DNA of 64,000 nt from Sciurus carolinensis (lineage: Eukaryota; Chordata; Mammalia; Rodentia; Sciuridae), in contig NC_062232.1 of assembly GCF_902686445.1 (NCBI RefSeq), forward strand, positions 68,961,440 through 69,025,439, read 5' to 3'. This document shows, in pieces, positions 11,600-23,394 of this stretch. The translations under genes and the position numbers were made by a program. Every line of letters starts with the position of its first letter. Within the stretch, counting starts at the first letter, position 1. The notes beneath the pieces are model-generated. The model saw nothing but the letters and a program-made list of their open reading frames with translations. It was not told the origin of the DNA and did no database searches.

Positions 11600-11845
11600 G
11601 TAGTAAAACATGGCTTGTATTCATTAAGTATTTAACACACTTCTAACCTTGTACCTCTAAATACTCATAAAACTCTTTTAAGCAGATTCAGAAGTTTTTC
11701 AAATTTTGTAGATGAAGAAACTGAAGTATCCACATACAAGGAACATGATCAGTCATTTAACTAGTAAATGGCAGAAATAAGACATAAATTTAAGCATTCT
11801 GCATTGAAGCTCTGCTATAAACTGCTGAGCTATGATTTCATCATA
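11600..11845 (+). mobile_element. MIR SINE
   Basis: MIR core pattern: 'tttgtagatgaagaaactga' with downstream 'agtaaatggcagaa'. An ancient mammalian tRNA-derived SINE. Confidence 0.75.
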
Positions 11846-12223
11846 TAAATCTGACATTTAAATGAAAGGAAATAGAAATGAGGGTGATAACTCACTGGTA
11901 CTCATTTAAAATAACCTGTAAAGCAGATCTTTCCATAATTTAATAATAGTGTAATACTAGACTGTGAACTGAGGCAAGGTACAGTATATAATTATTTAAC
12001 GTAGTCCCCATTCTGTGGCACAAAGAAATATAACACAATGACAATGTCATTAAGGATTCCATAGGTATATATCTTATCTAGGGGGGGTGTGAAATAAGTT
12101 TTTCAAATTTAATATTGAAATCTATGTACTAGCAATTAAGGAATACACTAGAAGGTAAAAGAAAAAAGAGATCCCTGGGTACTTTAATAACCACATAGGG
12201 TTTCCAAATGAATGGGTAGTATT

Positions 12224-12462
12224 AAAGATTGACATGAGCCTGGCATAGTGGCACACTCCTGCATTTCCAGCAGTTGGGAGACTGAGGAAAAGGAGGATCA
12301 CGAATTCAAAACTAGCCTCAGCAATGGTGAGGCACTAAGCAACTCAGTGAGACCCTGTCTCTAATAAAAACACAAAATCGAGCTGGGGATGTGACTCAGT
12401 GGTCGAGTGCCCCTGAATTCAATCCCTAGAACTGACCCCCTCAAAAAAGGAAAAGATTGATA
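12224..12462 (+). mobile_element. MEN-type dimeric SINE (B1 + ID) with target duplication
   Basis: The left half is B1-like (gcctggcatagtggcacac ... gagaccctgtct), an A-rich linker follows, and the right half is ID-like (agctggggatgtgactcagt). The body, about 12235-12451, is flanked by 11-base repeats at 12224-12234 and 12452-12462 (AAAGATTGACA/AAAGATTGATA, one mismatch), which supports L1-style retroposition. This dimer is diagnostic of squirrels. Confidence 0.9.
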
Positions 12463-12464
12463 AT

Positions 12465-13830
12465 AGCACAAGTGACAAAAGTCATTCTAATGAGGATAAC
12501 ATAAAAGCATATATGAGAGAGAGGGGACAATGACTTGGTGAAATAGAGAAAATGTAAAAGAAGAAACTTGAAGACTAAGCATAATTAGAAAGAATTAGGT
12601 TCTTAAGGGTCGTAAAATAGCTTTTTTCATGGTACAATAACCAACGTAAGAGTTTTTGTCATTGCATAGATGGTTATCATAATGAAATGGGTTTTTCTTT
12701 TTTCTAGTAAACACTAAGTATTTTTAATTTTGGAGAATCTAGGGTCAGAAAATCTTGAAAAATGTTTGGGATGTTTCTTGAGTAATGTTTCATTATGCTG
12801 TTTCATGAGTCAACTCAATCAGAGCACCCAGTTAAGAATTAATAAATAGACACAAGTAGCCCAAATCTACGAAATCTAAATCTTTTGAGATTCAGTTATT
12901 AAAAGTTTAACAAATGTCTCAATTATCCTGATGTAACAAATAGTTATTCTAGTACATTTACCAAAAGTCACTTTGAGATTTCTGACATCATCAATTCTCC
13001 AGTCTTTTCAAAGATATTTTTGGCCACTATCAATATTCATTCAGTGAAAAGAGAGAAGGGAGATCAAGTAGAAAGCCAAGTACATTGCATCTGCAACACA
13101 TTACATTTAAGTGATAGGTGTTTTTTTTGTCCTGTTAATGTATTAACTTCACATCAAATTGAATTTACTGGTATAGTTATAGTAGATTCCTTCCCCTTTC
13201 ATTGTATCCTTTTTCTTTCTTTCTTTCTTTTTTCTTTTTTTGGTTCCCTTGGATTTTCTCCTACTTAATATTTTGTTTTGCTCCAGTTAAAATTTGTCAA
13301 TTGTTGATTTTCAACTGATTTTTGTCACTTCCAGAAAGTTTATATAAAAAAGAAATCAAACTCCATTACTGATATTTTGAGTAGTTAATGTAGTTCTGAA
13401 ATATACCATTTATTGACCACTGTTTTTTTCTGAATTCTGTTTTTTTAAAAAAATACTTTAATGATTATCCTCACAGAATAAACACTCAGTAAACATTGAA
13501 CAAAGTACAAAACCATGGGTAACCAAAATGAACTATTAATGGTATTTTAATTTTATAATTGTATGCATTAATAAGTAAATCTAAAAAGCATGCTTTTCCT
13601 ATCTATTATTAAACTACTAGAAAAATCTATACTATCTGCTTTCTGAGGTGAATCATAACAATTGACTGGCTGGTGGTTTTTTCCTTTCATATTATATTAT
13701 ATTATATTGTATTATAAAATAACCAGATAACAAAAATAAAAATTCTATCGGTTGGAATGTCTGCCTCAAGAGAAGAGGAAGTTTTGCACAGTAGAAGAAA
13801 GTTTGATTTCTGATGTATCTTCTAATTCAC
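12465..13830. other. No recognised feature
   Basis: AT-rich sequence. An imperfect TATAT repeat lies at about 13687-13715. The 82-codon frame at 13020-13268 has no recognisable domain and ends in low-complexity TTTC-rich sequence. Confidence 0.4.
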
Positions 13831-13835
13831 ATGGG

Positions 13836-14270
13836 ATTGTCCCTCAGTATTTGTGGGATTTTGGTTCCAGGACCCTGGCCAGATACCAAATTCAAAAGAT
13901 CATCAGTGGTAGAGCACTCGCCTAGCATATGTGAGGCACTGGTTCCCATCCTTAGCACTGGATAAAAATAAATAAATAAAATAAAGGTATTGTGTCCTTC
14001 TACAACTAAAAACATTGTATAAACATTATCATATCTCTTGTATAAAATGGTAAGTACTTGCATGTAACCTACACATATCCCCCCATGCACTTTAAATCAT
14101 GTCTAATTTACTGATGATACCTTAAACAGTGTAAATGACATGTAAACAGTTGTTATACTGTATTGTTTAGAGAATAATGACAAGATAATATTTCCGTGTA
14201 TATTCAGTACAGACATGATTTAAAAAATATTTTCAATGCATGGTTACTTGGAAACTATATATATTGAGGG
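13836..14270 (+). mobile_element. Tigger/pogo-like DNA transposon relic, split by an ID SINE
   Basis: The sequence from 'ccctcagtatttgtgggatt' through 'ggttccaggaccctgg', resuming after the SINE with 'tataaaatggtaagtacttg', 'actttaaatcatgtctaatt' and 'atactgtattgtttagagaa', follows a common non-autonomous mammalian Tigger-type repeat. No transposase frame. Confidence 0.7.
13893..14010 (+). mobile_element. ID-type SINE inside the Tigger-like relic
   Basis: ID body ('agtggtagagcactcgcct ... cttagcactgg'), then an (AAATAA)n A-rich tail and the 'ctacaactaaaaa' end seen in squirrel ID SINEs. Confidence 0.8.
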
Positions 14271-14389
14271 CAATTACTTAATTTACAAATAGTTTCATCA
14301 AGACTTTATTTGAAAATGATATTGCATTCATAATTAAACTGCCCATCATTGGTTCTCTCATAAATCTTTGTATTTGATTAGAGAAATAA

Positions 14390-14515
14390 TATTGTTACTA
14401 TCTGAAACATGAGGAAATAGAACAAATGATTTGACTAATATTACAGAACAAGTTAGAGAGGACCAAAATTCAAACCAGAGTTTCCTGATTTAATTCAATA
14501 TTTTCAAAATTAAAT
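14390..14515 (+). mobile_element. MIR SINE fragment
   Basis: 'catgaggaaatagaac' then 'caaaattcaaaccagagttt' matches the right part of MIR. Short and diverged. Confidence 0.6.
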
Positions 14516-14739
14516 CTTGCTATCTTCAGCAAATGAAATTATATTATAGTAATTTAAATTTTACTAAATAAGGATTAAATGACTGAGTTTTGGTTGGCTC
14601 CATAAATTGAAACTAAATTCTTCACTACACAGACTATGTCCTCAAAATACAAAATTTAGTTATAAAATGCTATCAGGCTAAATAAATGTACACATGATCT
14701 ATCTATCTAGATATTGATATACAGATATAGATATTATGC

Positions 14740-15025
14740 AATTTAATGTTAAGTATTTCCTATGTGCCAGACACACTGAAAAGAACTAGGAAAATCAAGT
14801 TTGATAAGGCACATCTCTTGCCCATAATATGTTCACAGTATGATAAACAGACATTCAAATAAATAAATTGTGATAAACTTCAACAAAGACAATTAAAAGA
14901 ACAACTATAAAAAAGAAGATATAGAACAGAGAAAGTGATGGTCACTATTGGGATTAGCAGAGCTTTCTGAAGAAGTGACAATTTCTGAGCTAAATAATAA
15001 GAATTCAGTAGGAGAATTATAATCA
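14740..15025 (-). mobile_element. L2 3'-end copy, antisense
   Basis: 'cctatgtgccagacac' and downstream 'tttctgaagaagtgacaatt' follow the antisense L2 3' region. Confidence 0.65.
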
Positions 15026-15029
15026 GATT

Positions 15030-16550
15030 AGATGGATATATGAAAAAATTAGTGAATGAGTTTCACAAAAATCCCTGAGATTAAGTAAACATAGTTACAG
15101 AAGCATAATCACACTCTCTAATTTTCAACTGTTCTACTATTGCTAATATTCAAGTATTCCAGGTTATGATATTGGTCACATTCATTTTGGAAGCAGCAGA
15201 GTATCCTTATTAATATTCTTAATATTATTGAGCTCAGCCATAAGCTCAATCACCATTTAGGGAGATTCTCTATTCAGGATCCTATCTTGTTGGCCCTGGA
15301 AATGACTTGGGGAAGGCAGAGAACTCTCAATTTAATGTTCTGCATACTGAGATCTTTTATTTCTCTTGTCAGCATTCCAGGGACCACTAGTACAATGCAT
15401 GGCAAATGTGGTTTATGTAATAAGACCTAGACAAAGAGAAAATCTGATTTTATGCCCATTTTAAAAAATTGATATATTAATTTAAAAGGTTTACATACTT
15501 TGAAGATAACAAAAAGTTGGATAGATTAGTATTTGGTCATTTGAAAGAGTATGTACTCTCCATTTGTGTCACACATTTTCATTTCCAGAGTGACCTCTGA
15601 AGACATTGAATTTAAACATTAAACACAAAAGCATTGCATTTTTTTTAATTCCTTTCTTCTCATTAATAGTTTCAAAGCATAGCACATTTAAAATGACTTA
15701 GATTTTTTTGGCTTGACAAATTATATTTGTTTCTCCTCTGCCCCAGTAGTGATTCAAAATGTTATAACTCTCTGTAATAAAAGGTCAAATATCAGTACCA
15801 AATCTGTTCTTGGTCCATAGACTACTTGAGGGTCAATATTGATTTTAGTTGCATTACCAGGCTCCTAAGAATTGAGTGCTTTTAGTACTCTCTCTAAAAT
15901 GAAAACACTGAAATTCAGGCTATTTACACACTATCCCTCAGAGCCACAGTGTTTTATCAGTAATCCTTCTGTTACTTATAAAACAATTTCTGTTTTAGTG
16001 CCTTGCAGTGAATGTGAGCAAGTAGAAATTTATGTTCAATTTTGAGTGAGGTTCTAATGGAGAAAATAATGTGAAACTATTGTAGGAAAGATAGCAAAGC
16101 TGTAAGCCTCAAAAATACTGACAGTAGTGACCTTTGAATGAGAACATGTAAGAGTAAAGTCATGAAAAGTTAATAGATTTTCTTGATGCTGAAAAGTCAT
16201 CTGGTTTAAAAAGCCATAAGCATGGGGTGGGGCGGGGGGACTCCTGAAATAGCCACTTTTCATTTCCTAGTTGAACTACAAGTTCAATTTTGTATTCTTC
16301 ACCTGGCACCACAAATCATTTTCTAAGGCTTGAGGTCATTTCAATTGTTCAGATGTCATACATTGTTATAGACTGAAGACCCATATTTAAGGAAGAGTCT
16401 AGGTTATCATGAACAGAGAGAAAAATATGATGTATAAAAATTTGAGAAATTATAATTTTGACCATTGTTTAACTTATAAAATCTATACTTACCACTATCC
16501 TTTTTGATTTAAAATTCTTCAACACAAGTTGAAATGGAGTATAATTTCTT
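15030..16550. other. No recognised feature
   Basis: AT-rich sequence without ORF, RNA or repeat hallmarks that I can defend. Confidence 0.4.
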
Positions 16551-16554
16551 ATTT

Positions 16555-16695
16555 TACTGATTGTACATATTGTAGGATCAAATTATACACCATTTATGTA
16601 TGATTTATCAAAATGCATAAATGTGTTCTACTGTCATATATAACTAACTAGAACAAATAAAAATTAAATAAAGTGAAAAAAAAGAAAAAAGTAAA
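16555..16695 (+). mobile_element. Short L1 3'-end insertion
   Basis: 'gtgttctactgtcatatata ... gaacaaataaaaatt' followed by an A-rich tail matches the 3' terminus of the squirrel L1 copies at 29220-29290 and 36610-36660. Confidence 0.75.
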
Positions 16696-16699
16696 AATC

Positions 16700-17265
16700 A
16701 AAGTGCTAATCAAAGCAACTAAAATTTTCCAGTATTAAAAAAAAGTTGAAAGGGGGCAAAAGACTAATTTTCTTAGCTTTGCTTGGTCATGCTAGCTAAA
16801 TTTTATTGAATTAAATGTACAATAGTATATTCCACTGTTTCATATGGTGGATTTTTGTAGCAATCTTTAGTAGTTATTAACAGGTATTGATGATTAATAG
16901 TTTCAATAGTATAAGAAGTTGTGAAAAGTTACCTTAATTTTCTTTGAAAGAACATGTCATAAAAGCCTTTAAAATGTATATAAGCACTACTAAAGTCTAA
17001 GCAAATATTTCCATTTTCTATAATTTTCATTATTATATTGGTAGCACAAACTAACCTATGTGACATAGCCCTAGAAATACAGCATTCAACTATTGCCCTG
17101 CTTGTTCTATACTTCTTTAAATGTTTTTTGAAGCAGTTTTTAACATTTGCAATATTTCACTTCAAGAACAAATGTGTTAAGTATCTTTAAAAAATTAACA
17201 TACTGATTTATATAACAGATAAAATAATAAGTGTGCAACTATGCTCCAATGGAAAGAATTTAATG
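16700..17265. other. No recognised feature
   Basis: AT-rich sequence, nothing supportable. Confidence 0.4.
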
Positions 17266-17274
17266 AGATTAGTA

Positions 17275-17500
17275 ATAATAATATTAAGAACTAACATTTA
17301 ATTTGGTTATTAAATACCAGGCACTATGCTAAGTGCTTCATATAAATTGTCTAACTTAACCCTTACATCACTCCTATGTAATATATCTCCTTATTATCCC
17401 CATTTTAGCAGTAAAGACACAGAGACAGAAAGTTAATTTCCAAGGTCATACAACCAAGTGGTGGAGTAAGGATGTGAATCAGGCTGTCTGATTTTACACT
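17275..17500 (+). mobile_element. MIR SINE, near complete
   Basis: 'caggcactatgctaagtgct', 'attatccccattttagcag', 'aaggtcatacaaccaagtgg' and 'gatgtgaatcaggctgtctg' are consecutive MIR hallmarks. Confidence 0.85.
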
Positions 17501-17504
17501 TATC

Positions 17505-18280
17505 GCTCTTCAAATTTTATACTGCTTCTACATTAGTATCTATGGGGCTCCTTTCAGTTTACCTATCCCTTATATGTCGTCAGTTTATACCCTTGTGCTA
17601 TGCAGGGTTGTTTATATGGTATTTTCATATAAATGTATATAGATTACTTAAAGTGGTCAGCATAAAGTAGAAATTCTCTTCACCACCTTCAATAGAAATT
17701 AATGACTATAAATTTCTATCACAATTCTCCTAGTCATTGATTATCAAACTAAGAGTACAAAAAACAGAATCTCATTTAAATATGCATTGCAATTTTTAAT
17801 GTTAAGTTACAAGATTTATTTCCATTAAGACTATTTGTGCCCTCAAGTAATTAGAACTCTCAATTTTTTCCATTTTCAGGAGGTAAGCATTTTATGTTTA
17901 GTTGAGAGTTCATACCAGGGATTCACATAAAGTCCTAATAGATTTGTAAACAGAACCTTAATTATACTAACAGATTTTTTTCAAATTAAGTATTAACTTC
18001 ATTCTAGCAAATATTTTATTTATATGACTTCGTGTCTTTGAATCCATATTTGATTCAATGTACTTCAATTTTAACATCCACTCAAGAAATTAAAGACAAA
18101 GTTGCCAAAAGTATTTCAAAATACCCTGCCATTCTTTATAAAATGTATGATATATACACATACATTATACATCATATATATCATATATATTTTTATATAT
18201 AGATACATAATATGAATGTATTTACATATATATAAATAATAGTTTCAGCCAAAGTAATATTCAAGTTCAAATAGTGGATA
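17505..18280. other. No gene; AT-rich with a (TA)-rich tract
   Basis: Impure TATA/CATA repeats at about 18145-18235. Otherwise nothing recognised. Confidence 0.5.
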
Positions 18281-18281
18281 T

Positions 18282-18765
18282 TGTCAGGAGTGGTGACTGA
18301 ATTATGAGTCTTGAACTGTCCTGTGACAGAGACAATGCCTCTCTTGGGAACCCTCAGTGTGAAGGTTTCGATTTGAAACTACCCAGTTGCTATGGTAGCA
18401 CCCTGTTCAATAGAGAGATTCTGTGCCAGCCACAGAGCTATTCAGTTCTTCACCTTGAGGTTCAGACACCAGCTGCTCAAGGGTAGAAAGTTATGGGTGC
18501 CAACTGATCATCATAATAGGAATGCTTGTACTCATGACCTTGGTTCTGCTTATTTTGAAGAAAATTTATCACAATAAATATTTTTGATGTTTATACCTAT
18601 AAAACAAACATGCTTAACTTATTGTGGGTCACTACCTCTCTAACAAGGAGAAGTCAACCACTGAGACCCAGCTTTTTCTCTGTTTGTGTGCCTGTTTATA
18701 TTTTCTCCATGCCCTCACCGCCTGGTCTGGGAACCTGAATCAACGGCCATGCAGGTCTCGTCAAA
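18282..18765 (+). repeat. Unassigned LTR-like dispersed repeat, copy A
   Basis: Aligns by eye with 39816-40110: shared GTTGCTATGGTA(G/A)CACC, GTTCA(G/A)(G/A)CACCA and the tail CTATAAAA(C/T)AAACATGCT. It contains an AATAAA-type signal and a TATAAAA-like box, as expected of an LTR. Two 60-codon frames here are incidental. Ends and family are unresolved. Confidence 0.55.
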
Positions 18766-18769
18766 TGTG

Positions 18770-19765
18770 ATGATACAAATAAGCCTAAAATGTTAATAAT
18801 CCTGCAATTGACCAGAAAGAAGTCAAGCTGTATCATGTTATTCAAAAGTTAATGCTCCTAACCACTGAATGATGAAATGCAGAGACAAATATGCAGTGTC
18901 AAATGCAAGTACTTTCTACTTTACTTTCCACTCTAAAACTAGAAGAGAAAAAGGTACATGTCTCCATGTACAATTACTATAAGCTACAAAACAGAAGAAA
19001 ATATATGATGATTTTAATTAAATCATAGACCATATGATTAACATTTTTATAGCACAACTGTATTTAATATTCACAGGATCAGCTTCCTACACCGTTCATA
19101 ATTTCCATTATATCTTAAATAAGCTACTTGTAAATGGAGTTACTTTATGGTCATCTTTTTTTCTAATACATTAGGTTATATTTTAATGATGCAGAATAGA
19201 GTATTCTCTGGGAGGAAATTCATTAAGATGAGGCAGTATTCCACCCAAACTGTTATTTATATGGCATAAAAATATCATATAAAAACATAAAAATATGTAA
19301 TACAGGGTGAAATATAGAGAAAGTTTTAAACAGTAGGATAAAGTTCATTCTAATTAATGTATATAATTTTTATTTACCAAGTATACCTTAATAAATGTAT
19401 AGGAAAATAAAATAACAAGAGCTGTTTGTGATTCTTATTGCACATTTTCAAAATGATCAAATTACAGGGAAAGTTTTCCATGGGTACTGCTTTATAATGC
19501 AATGAAATACATCAGCTCCAATGGGGAAAGAATTTGCAAATACTTCAATTTTTCCACAAGTATTCACACATAAAAAAGTTCCTCAAAAGCATTTCCAAAT
19601 TGTATTGCTTTAATAAATGACAAAGCTGCAGTACTTGGGGTTATCAGCCCTTGGATCAAATGTCAGTACCAATATTGAATATGACTTCCTATATATGAGG
19701 ATTCAAGACAATTATTATGACACATAGTAACCTGATAGGTGATCTGATTACATCTGACCTTTTAA
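18770..19765. other. No recognised feature
   Basis: AT-rich sequence, nothing supportable. Confidence 0.4.
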
Positions 19766-19767
19766 AA

Positions 19768-19773
19768 AGCCCC
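19768..19773. repeat. Left target-site duplication of ERV copy 2 (AGCCCC)
   Basis: Exact match to 24678-24683. Six base pairs fits class II (betaretrovirus-like) integrases. Confidence 0.9.
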
Positions 19774-20216
19774 TGTTGGGACTAATGACACGTTAACCAA
19801 CTCAGGCTGACTCCTTACTCCCTGGCGAGAGAGCAAGAGCAAGGCCTCAAAGGCGGTTTCAATAGTTAATGATGATGAATCGGACCACCGTCAGGGATTG
19901 GTTAAAAACAGTTCCGCGAATGTGATCAGCTTGTGTTGCCATATAGTCCAATGGGACTCTTGCCTGAGTGAACACCCCATGCCTTGCTGACCTTTAAGCT
20001 GATTGGTTCCTGCCTAGACCCCACCCTACATAAAAGCTATGTGATTTCCTCAATAAACGAGTTCCTGCTGTGATGGGTCTCCCTGATGCATCTGATTGTC
20101 CTCCGCCCAGAGGGCTGGGAGTGGGCGGTCAGTCGTATCCCGGTCTGACCTTGTTGGGGAGTGTCCCCTTCCCTTGTCGCTGGTCGAGAAGAGCAAGGGG
20201 GCTTAAGACCCCGACA
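19774..20216 (+). repeat. ERV copy 2 5' LTR, 443 bp
   Basis: TGTTGGG...CCGACA, with TG/CA ends. It holds an inverted CCAAT-like box (GATTGG at 20001), a TATA-like box (CATAAAAG at 20029-20036) and AATAAA at 20052-20057. The close TATA-AATAAA spacing implies a very short R. Confidence 0.92.
20029..20057 (+). promoter_or_regulatory. LTR core promoter and overlapping polyadenylation signal
   Basis: CATAAAAG at 20029-20036 and AATAAA at 20052-20057, only about 23 bases apart start to start. A cap site 25-30 bases after the TATA-like box would fall just after AATAAA, so the signal lies at the U3/R edge. The same pair is preserved in the 3' LTR and in the solo LTR at 37367-37787. Confidence 0.6.
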
Positions 20217-20218
20217 TC

Positions 20219-20236
20219 TGGCGCCCAACATCAGGC
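20219..20236 (+). promoter_or_regulatory. Primer binding site, tRNA-Lys(1,2)-like
   Basis: Starts TGGCGCCCAAC, identical to the first 11 bases of the Lys1,2 site, with changes after that. It lies two bases past the LTR end. Confidence 0.8.
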
Positions 20237-20338
20237 CCCTCAATGCTGAACTGCAGCCAAAGTGAAGAGGCAGTTTTGAAACCGAAAGTACCGGCAGATC
20301 GGGCCAAGCGAGTTCTGAAGTAAGGTATCCCTGAAAAG

Positions 20339-21380
20339 ATGGGGCAAACACACCACACATGGTGACCCTGCACTCTCAGCTCTTAGACTCATGCTGAAGA
20401 GTAGGGGCCTTGAGTGGTCTGATACACTGGCGGAAAAAGCCTGGGACACCTTTACTCAGGTGGCCCCATGGCTTCCTGCCACTAATCTTTTTGACTGGTC
20501 CACATGGGATTGTGTAGAACAACTTGTTAGAAAGAGGGAAATCAGTTTGGGGAGGGTCCCCCATTGGGAGTCTGCCCTACATTATCCGCCCTTAAGGCCT
20601 GCTTCTCTCAAGGACCTCCCAAAGGGGGCTCCAAGTTTCTCCCCAAAGAGCCGCCACCTAAAGAACCGCCAGCTCCTCCTATTGCATCTCCTTCCAGAAA
20701 CTTGCCACATAGTAAACCATGTTGGGAGACCTTTAATGAGGAGCCCAATCCATCTCCATCCACTCCTCCCAAGGTTGAGGAAACCTGAGGGCAGCCAGCC
20801 TCTACACATAGCGAGGGCCCACTACTGCTCCGGGGAGGCTCATCATCCCCATCGTGTATTCTGGGGCCACATCAGACTCCAGTGAAAGCCCTTGCCCTCC
20901 TCCTTCCGGATGGCAGGAAATCTTCCCGGTGGCCATTTTATGATACTGGGCAAGAACTCACAGACTCTAACCTACCCCCTCCCTGTATGGCCTTCCCGGT
21001 AAATGTTAAAATGTGAGTTTGGGAAGGAATGACTACCAATCACAAATTGGCCTGTGCAGGGATGAAACATCGCTCCATGGGAAGGTGGATTGTGGCTACC
21101 AAAGATATTGGCACACAGCTTCCGCAAGCAAGCGGGCAGATGGAAAGGGATTCCTTATCTTCAAGTCTCTTCTTTCTTGCACTTCTCTGTTCTTCCTGGA
21201 AACTCAATGCCTCCTTCTTCTCGTCTCAATCCCTCCTCCTCCTCCAACTTCCACTCAGCTGTTTCTGCTTCCATTCCCTGGCTCAGCCCACCTAGTCCTC
21301 CTGCCACGAGATCCCACATATGCTGGCGTGGAGGGAGTAACCAATCCAACCATCAGTGGCATGTCCTAGTAAGGAGTATG
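20339..21380 (+). pseudogene. gag: ERV copy 2 gag remnant, broken
   Basis: ATG at 20339 with Gly-Gln next. Two bases fewer than copy 1 in the following CA-rich stretch shift the frame, giving TGA at 20363-20365. From about 20391 the matrix-like frame is open again (Trp-rich region, then Lys/Pro-rich), but it drifts out of the frame seen in copy 1 near 20560-20640 through further indels, and a Pro/Ser-rich continuation runs to about 21380 in pieces. No capsid or nucleocapsid motif is present. The breaks differ from those of copy 1, so each copy decayed independently after insertion. Confidence 0.7.
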
Positions 21381-21399
21381 ATATAGTAGCCCCAGGCCC

Positions 21400-23390
21400 C
21401 ACAAGTATTGGGAGATAATTGTTTCACAATTTTCTGCATCCAAACCTGAATTGATTACTAACCAGGAATAAAAGTTAAAATGCCCTAGGCATCAAGTTTC
21501 AGCTAGAGCATTTTAGCCCCTTTCAGATCCAAATCTCAGTCAAGGCTTACATTGAAATGTAAATGAAGGAAGCCAGAATGCTTAGTAGGAGAACAGTTGC
21601 ATACCCAAAAGAAAAAAAAAGAAAGACAAAAAGAGTCTTACCTGAACTCCAGCAAAAGTAAATTTTATGGTGCTTTACTAAAGTAATTAACGGCCATATC
21701 GTTTTTTCCAGGACTCTTGTTTTTTTTTTTGAATTCTACATTTTTTGATGAGCTCATGACTTTTTTGATCAGTTCTATTTTTTTTATTCAACTAGCGTTT
21801 TTGAACATCTCTTGTGTTGCAATGGAGATTCACCTATAAAGTTTCAAGGTCTTTGATTTTGTGTTATGTGTATGTTGTGCTGTTTGATGTCATGTTTTGT
21901 CTGTATCAAAACTTAGCGCTCCTAAAAATAAATTTAAAAATGCATCCAGATACTTTTAATTCACGTGATTTAAAAAGGTTCAATTTAAATTGGGTAAAGT
22001 AATAAAAGTAAAATGCCTTCAAAAATAATTCACAAATCTTTAGGTGGTCAAACTAATAAAATGTTGATGTTAATAAAATGTCTAACATCAATTTTTCTAG
22101 GACTTTTCTTCAACAGGAAAGAGATGGCAAATACTGTTCAGGACACTTGTCTGATACCTTGAATTTTAGAAAATAAGTGAATTAGAGTTGACATGAATGG
22201 GATTACTCAAATGTGTTTGTAGAGAAAATTGTTTTGTGTCATCACCAAACTAAAAACAAGGTTACTAAGAGTTATGTCCTAACAGGTATAATTCTGTATA
22301 CAAAGGGTTCTAAAGGTTTCAACTGTGTTTCAATTAGAGTACTATAAATAACAAAATATTTAATCTTGTTAAAATAAAGTAATTTATCTAAATTCAGAAA
22401 TTTTGTAAGAGTTGTTTCAGAATGTGAACAAAAAGGTCAACAGATAAGAAAGAAAAAAATAAAAGGTTCTACTTGATATGGAAATATATTTAGTGAAAAA
22501 CAAAATGTTTCTGGGTAAGAAAGTACTTATGTGATAAAATACATAAGGGTCTAAATAAGTGCTAAGAAAGTCTGTAAAGGGCAAGTTTCAATAAGTTTGC
22601 ATGTAACTAAGTTGGTTGTATGTATGTGACACAGTTAAAGTTATTTAAGGTGTTTTCCTAATGTGAAATACTAATGTTCTGATATAAACCAAAGTTTAAT
22701 CTATATGGTAAAATGACAAGGATTTCTGAGAAACACTAATTTACTCTTAACTTTGTGTCTATTAAATTTTATTCTTCAGAACAGTTAGTCTTAAAAATTG
22801 GGGTTTATACAATTATGGTTAAGCAACTGTTAGAGTATTGTACTACATTACAGAGTCTAAGTTTTTCTTTAAAAACTAAATTTGGTAAGATAAAAGTGTC
22901 AAGGTAATTGTGAAATGTCACTCTTTGTATATTAAATGTATTCATATTTTCCAGGTATACAAGTTTTTAAAGCAGGGAATTTATCAAGCTGCTATTGTCC
23001 AAACTAAACTTGTCTGTAATGGTAATTATAAAGAGTAAATTTTATTGGGGATTTATTTCTATCATTTAATGTTCTATTATAGGACCTGTTATCAATCGGG
23101 TATATGTAAAATTTGTTACTTTTTACACTGAGATAAAGAATTTCAAATGTAAATGTATTTCTCAAAGTTAGAGCCTGATTTGTTTAAAGGTTAATATTGT
23201 GAAACATAAAAACATTTTGCCACACAAAAGGAAAGTTAAAAGCTCTCTCAGCCTTTCTTTAATTCATGTTTAGATATAATGTTAAATTGTGTTACCTAAT
23301 GTTCATATAGACTCAGGAGTCAATATATGTAAACTGTTTAAAATGACATTTAAGAAAGAGTGTAATGCGCAGTAGCAAAAATGGGACAAC
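21400..23390 (+). other. AT-rich core of ERV copy 2
   Basis: Collinear with 1340-3250 of copy 1 and likewise free of viral coding motifs. It has small insertions relative to copy 1, for example about 35 bases near 22195-22235. Confidence 0.7.
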
Positions 23391-23394
23391 AGTG

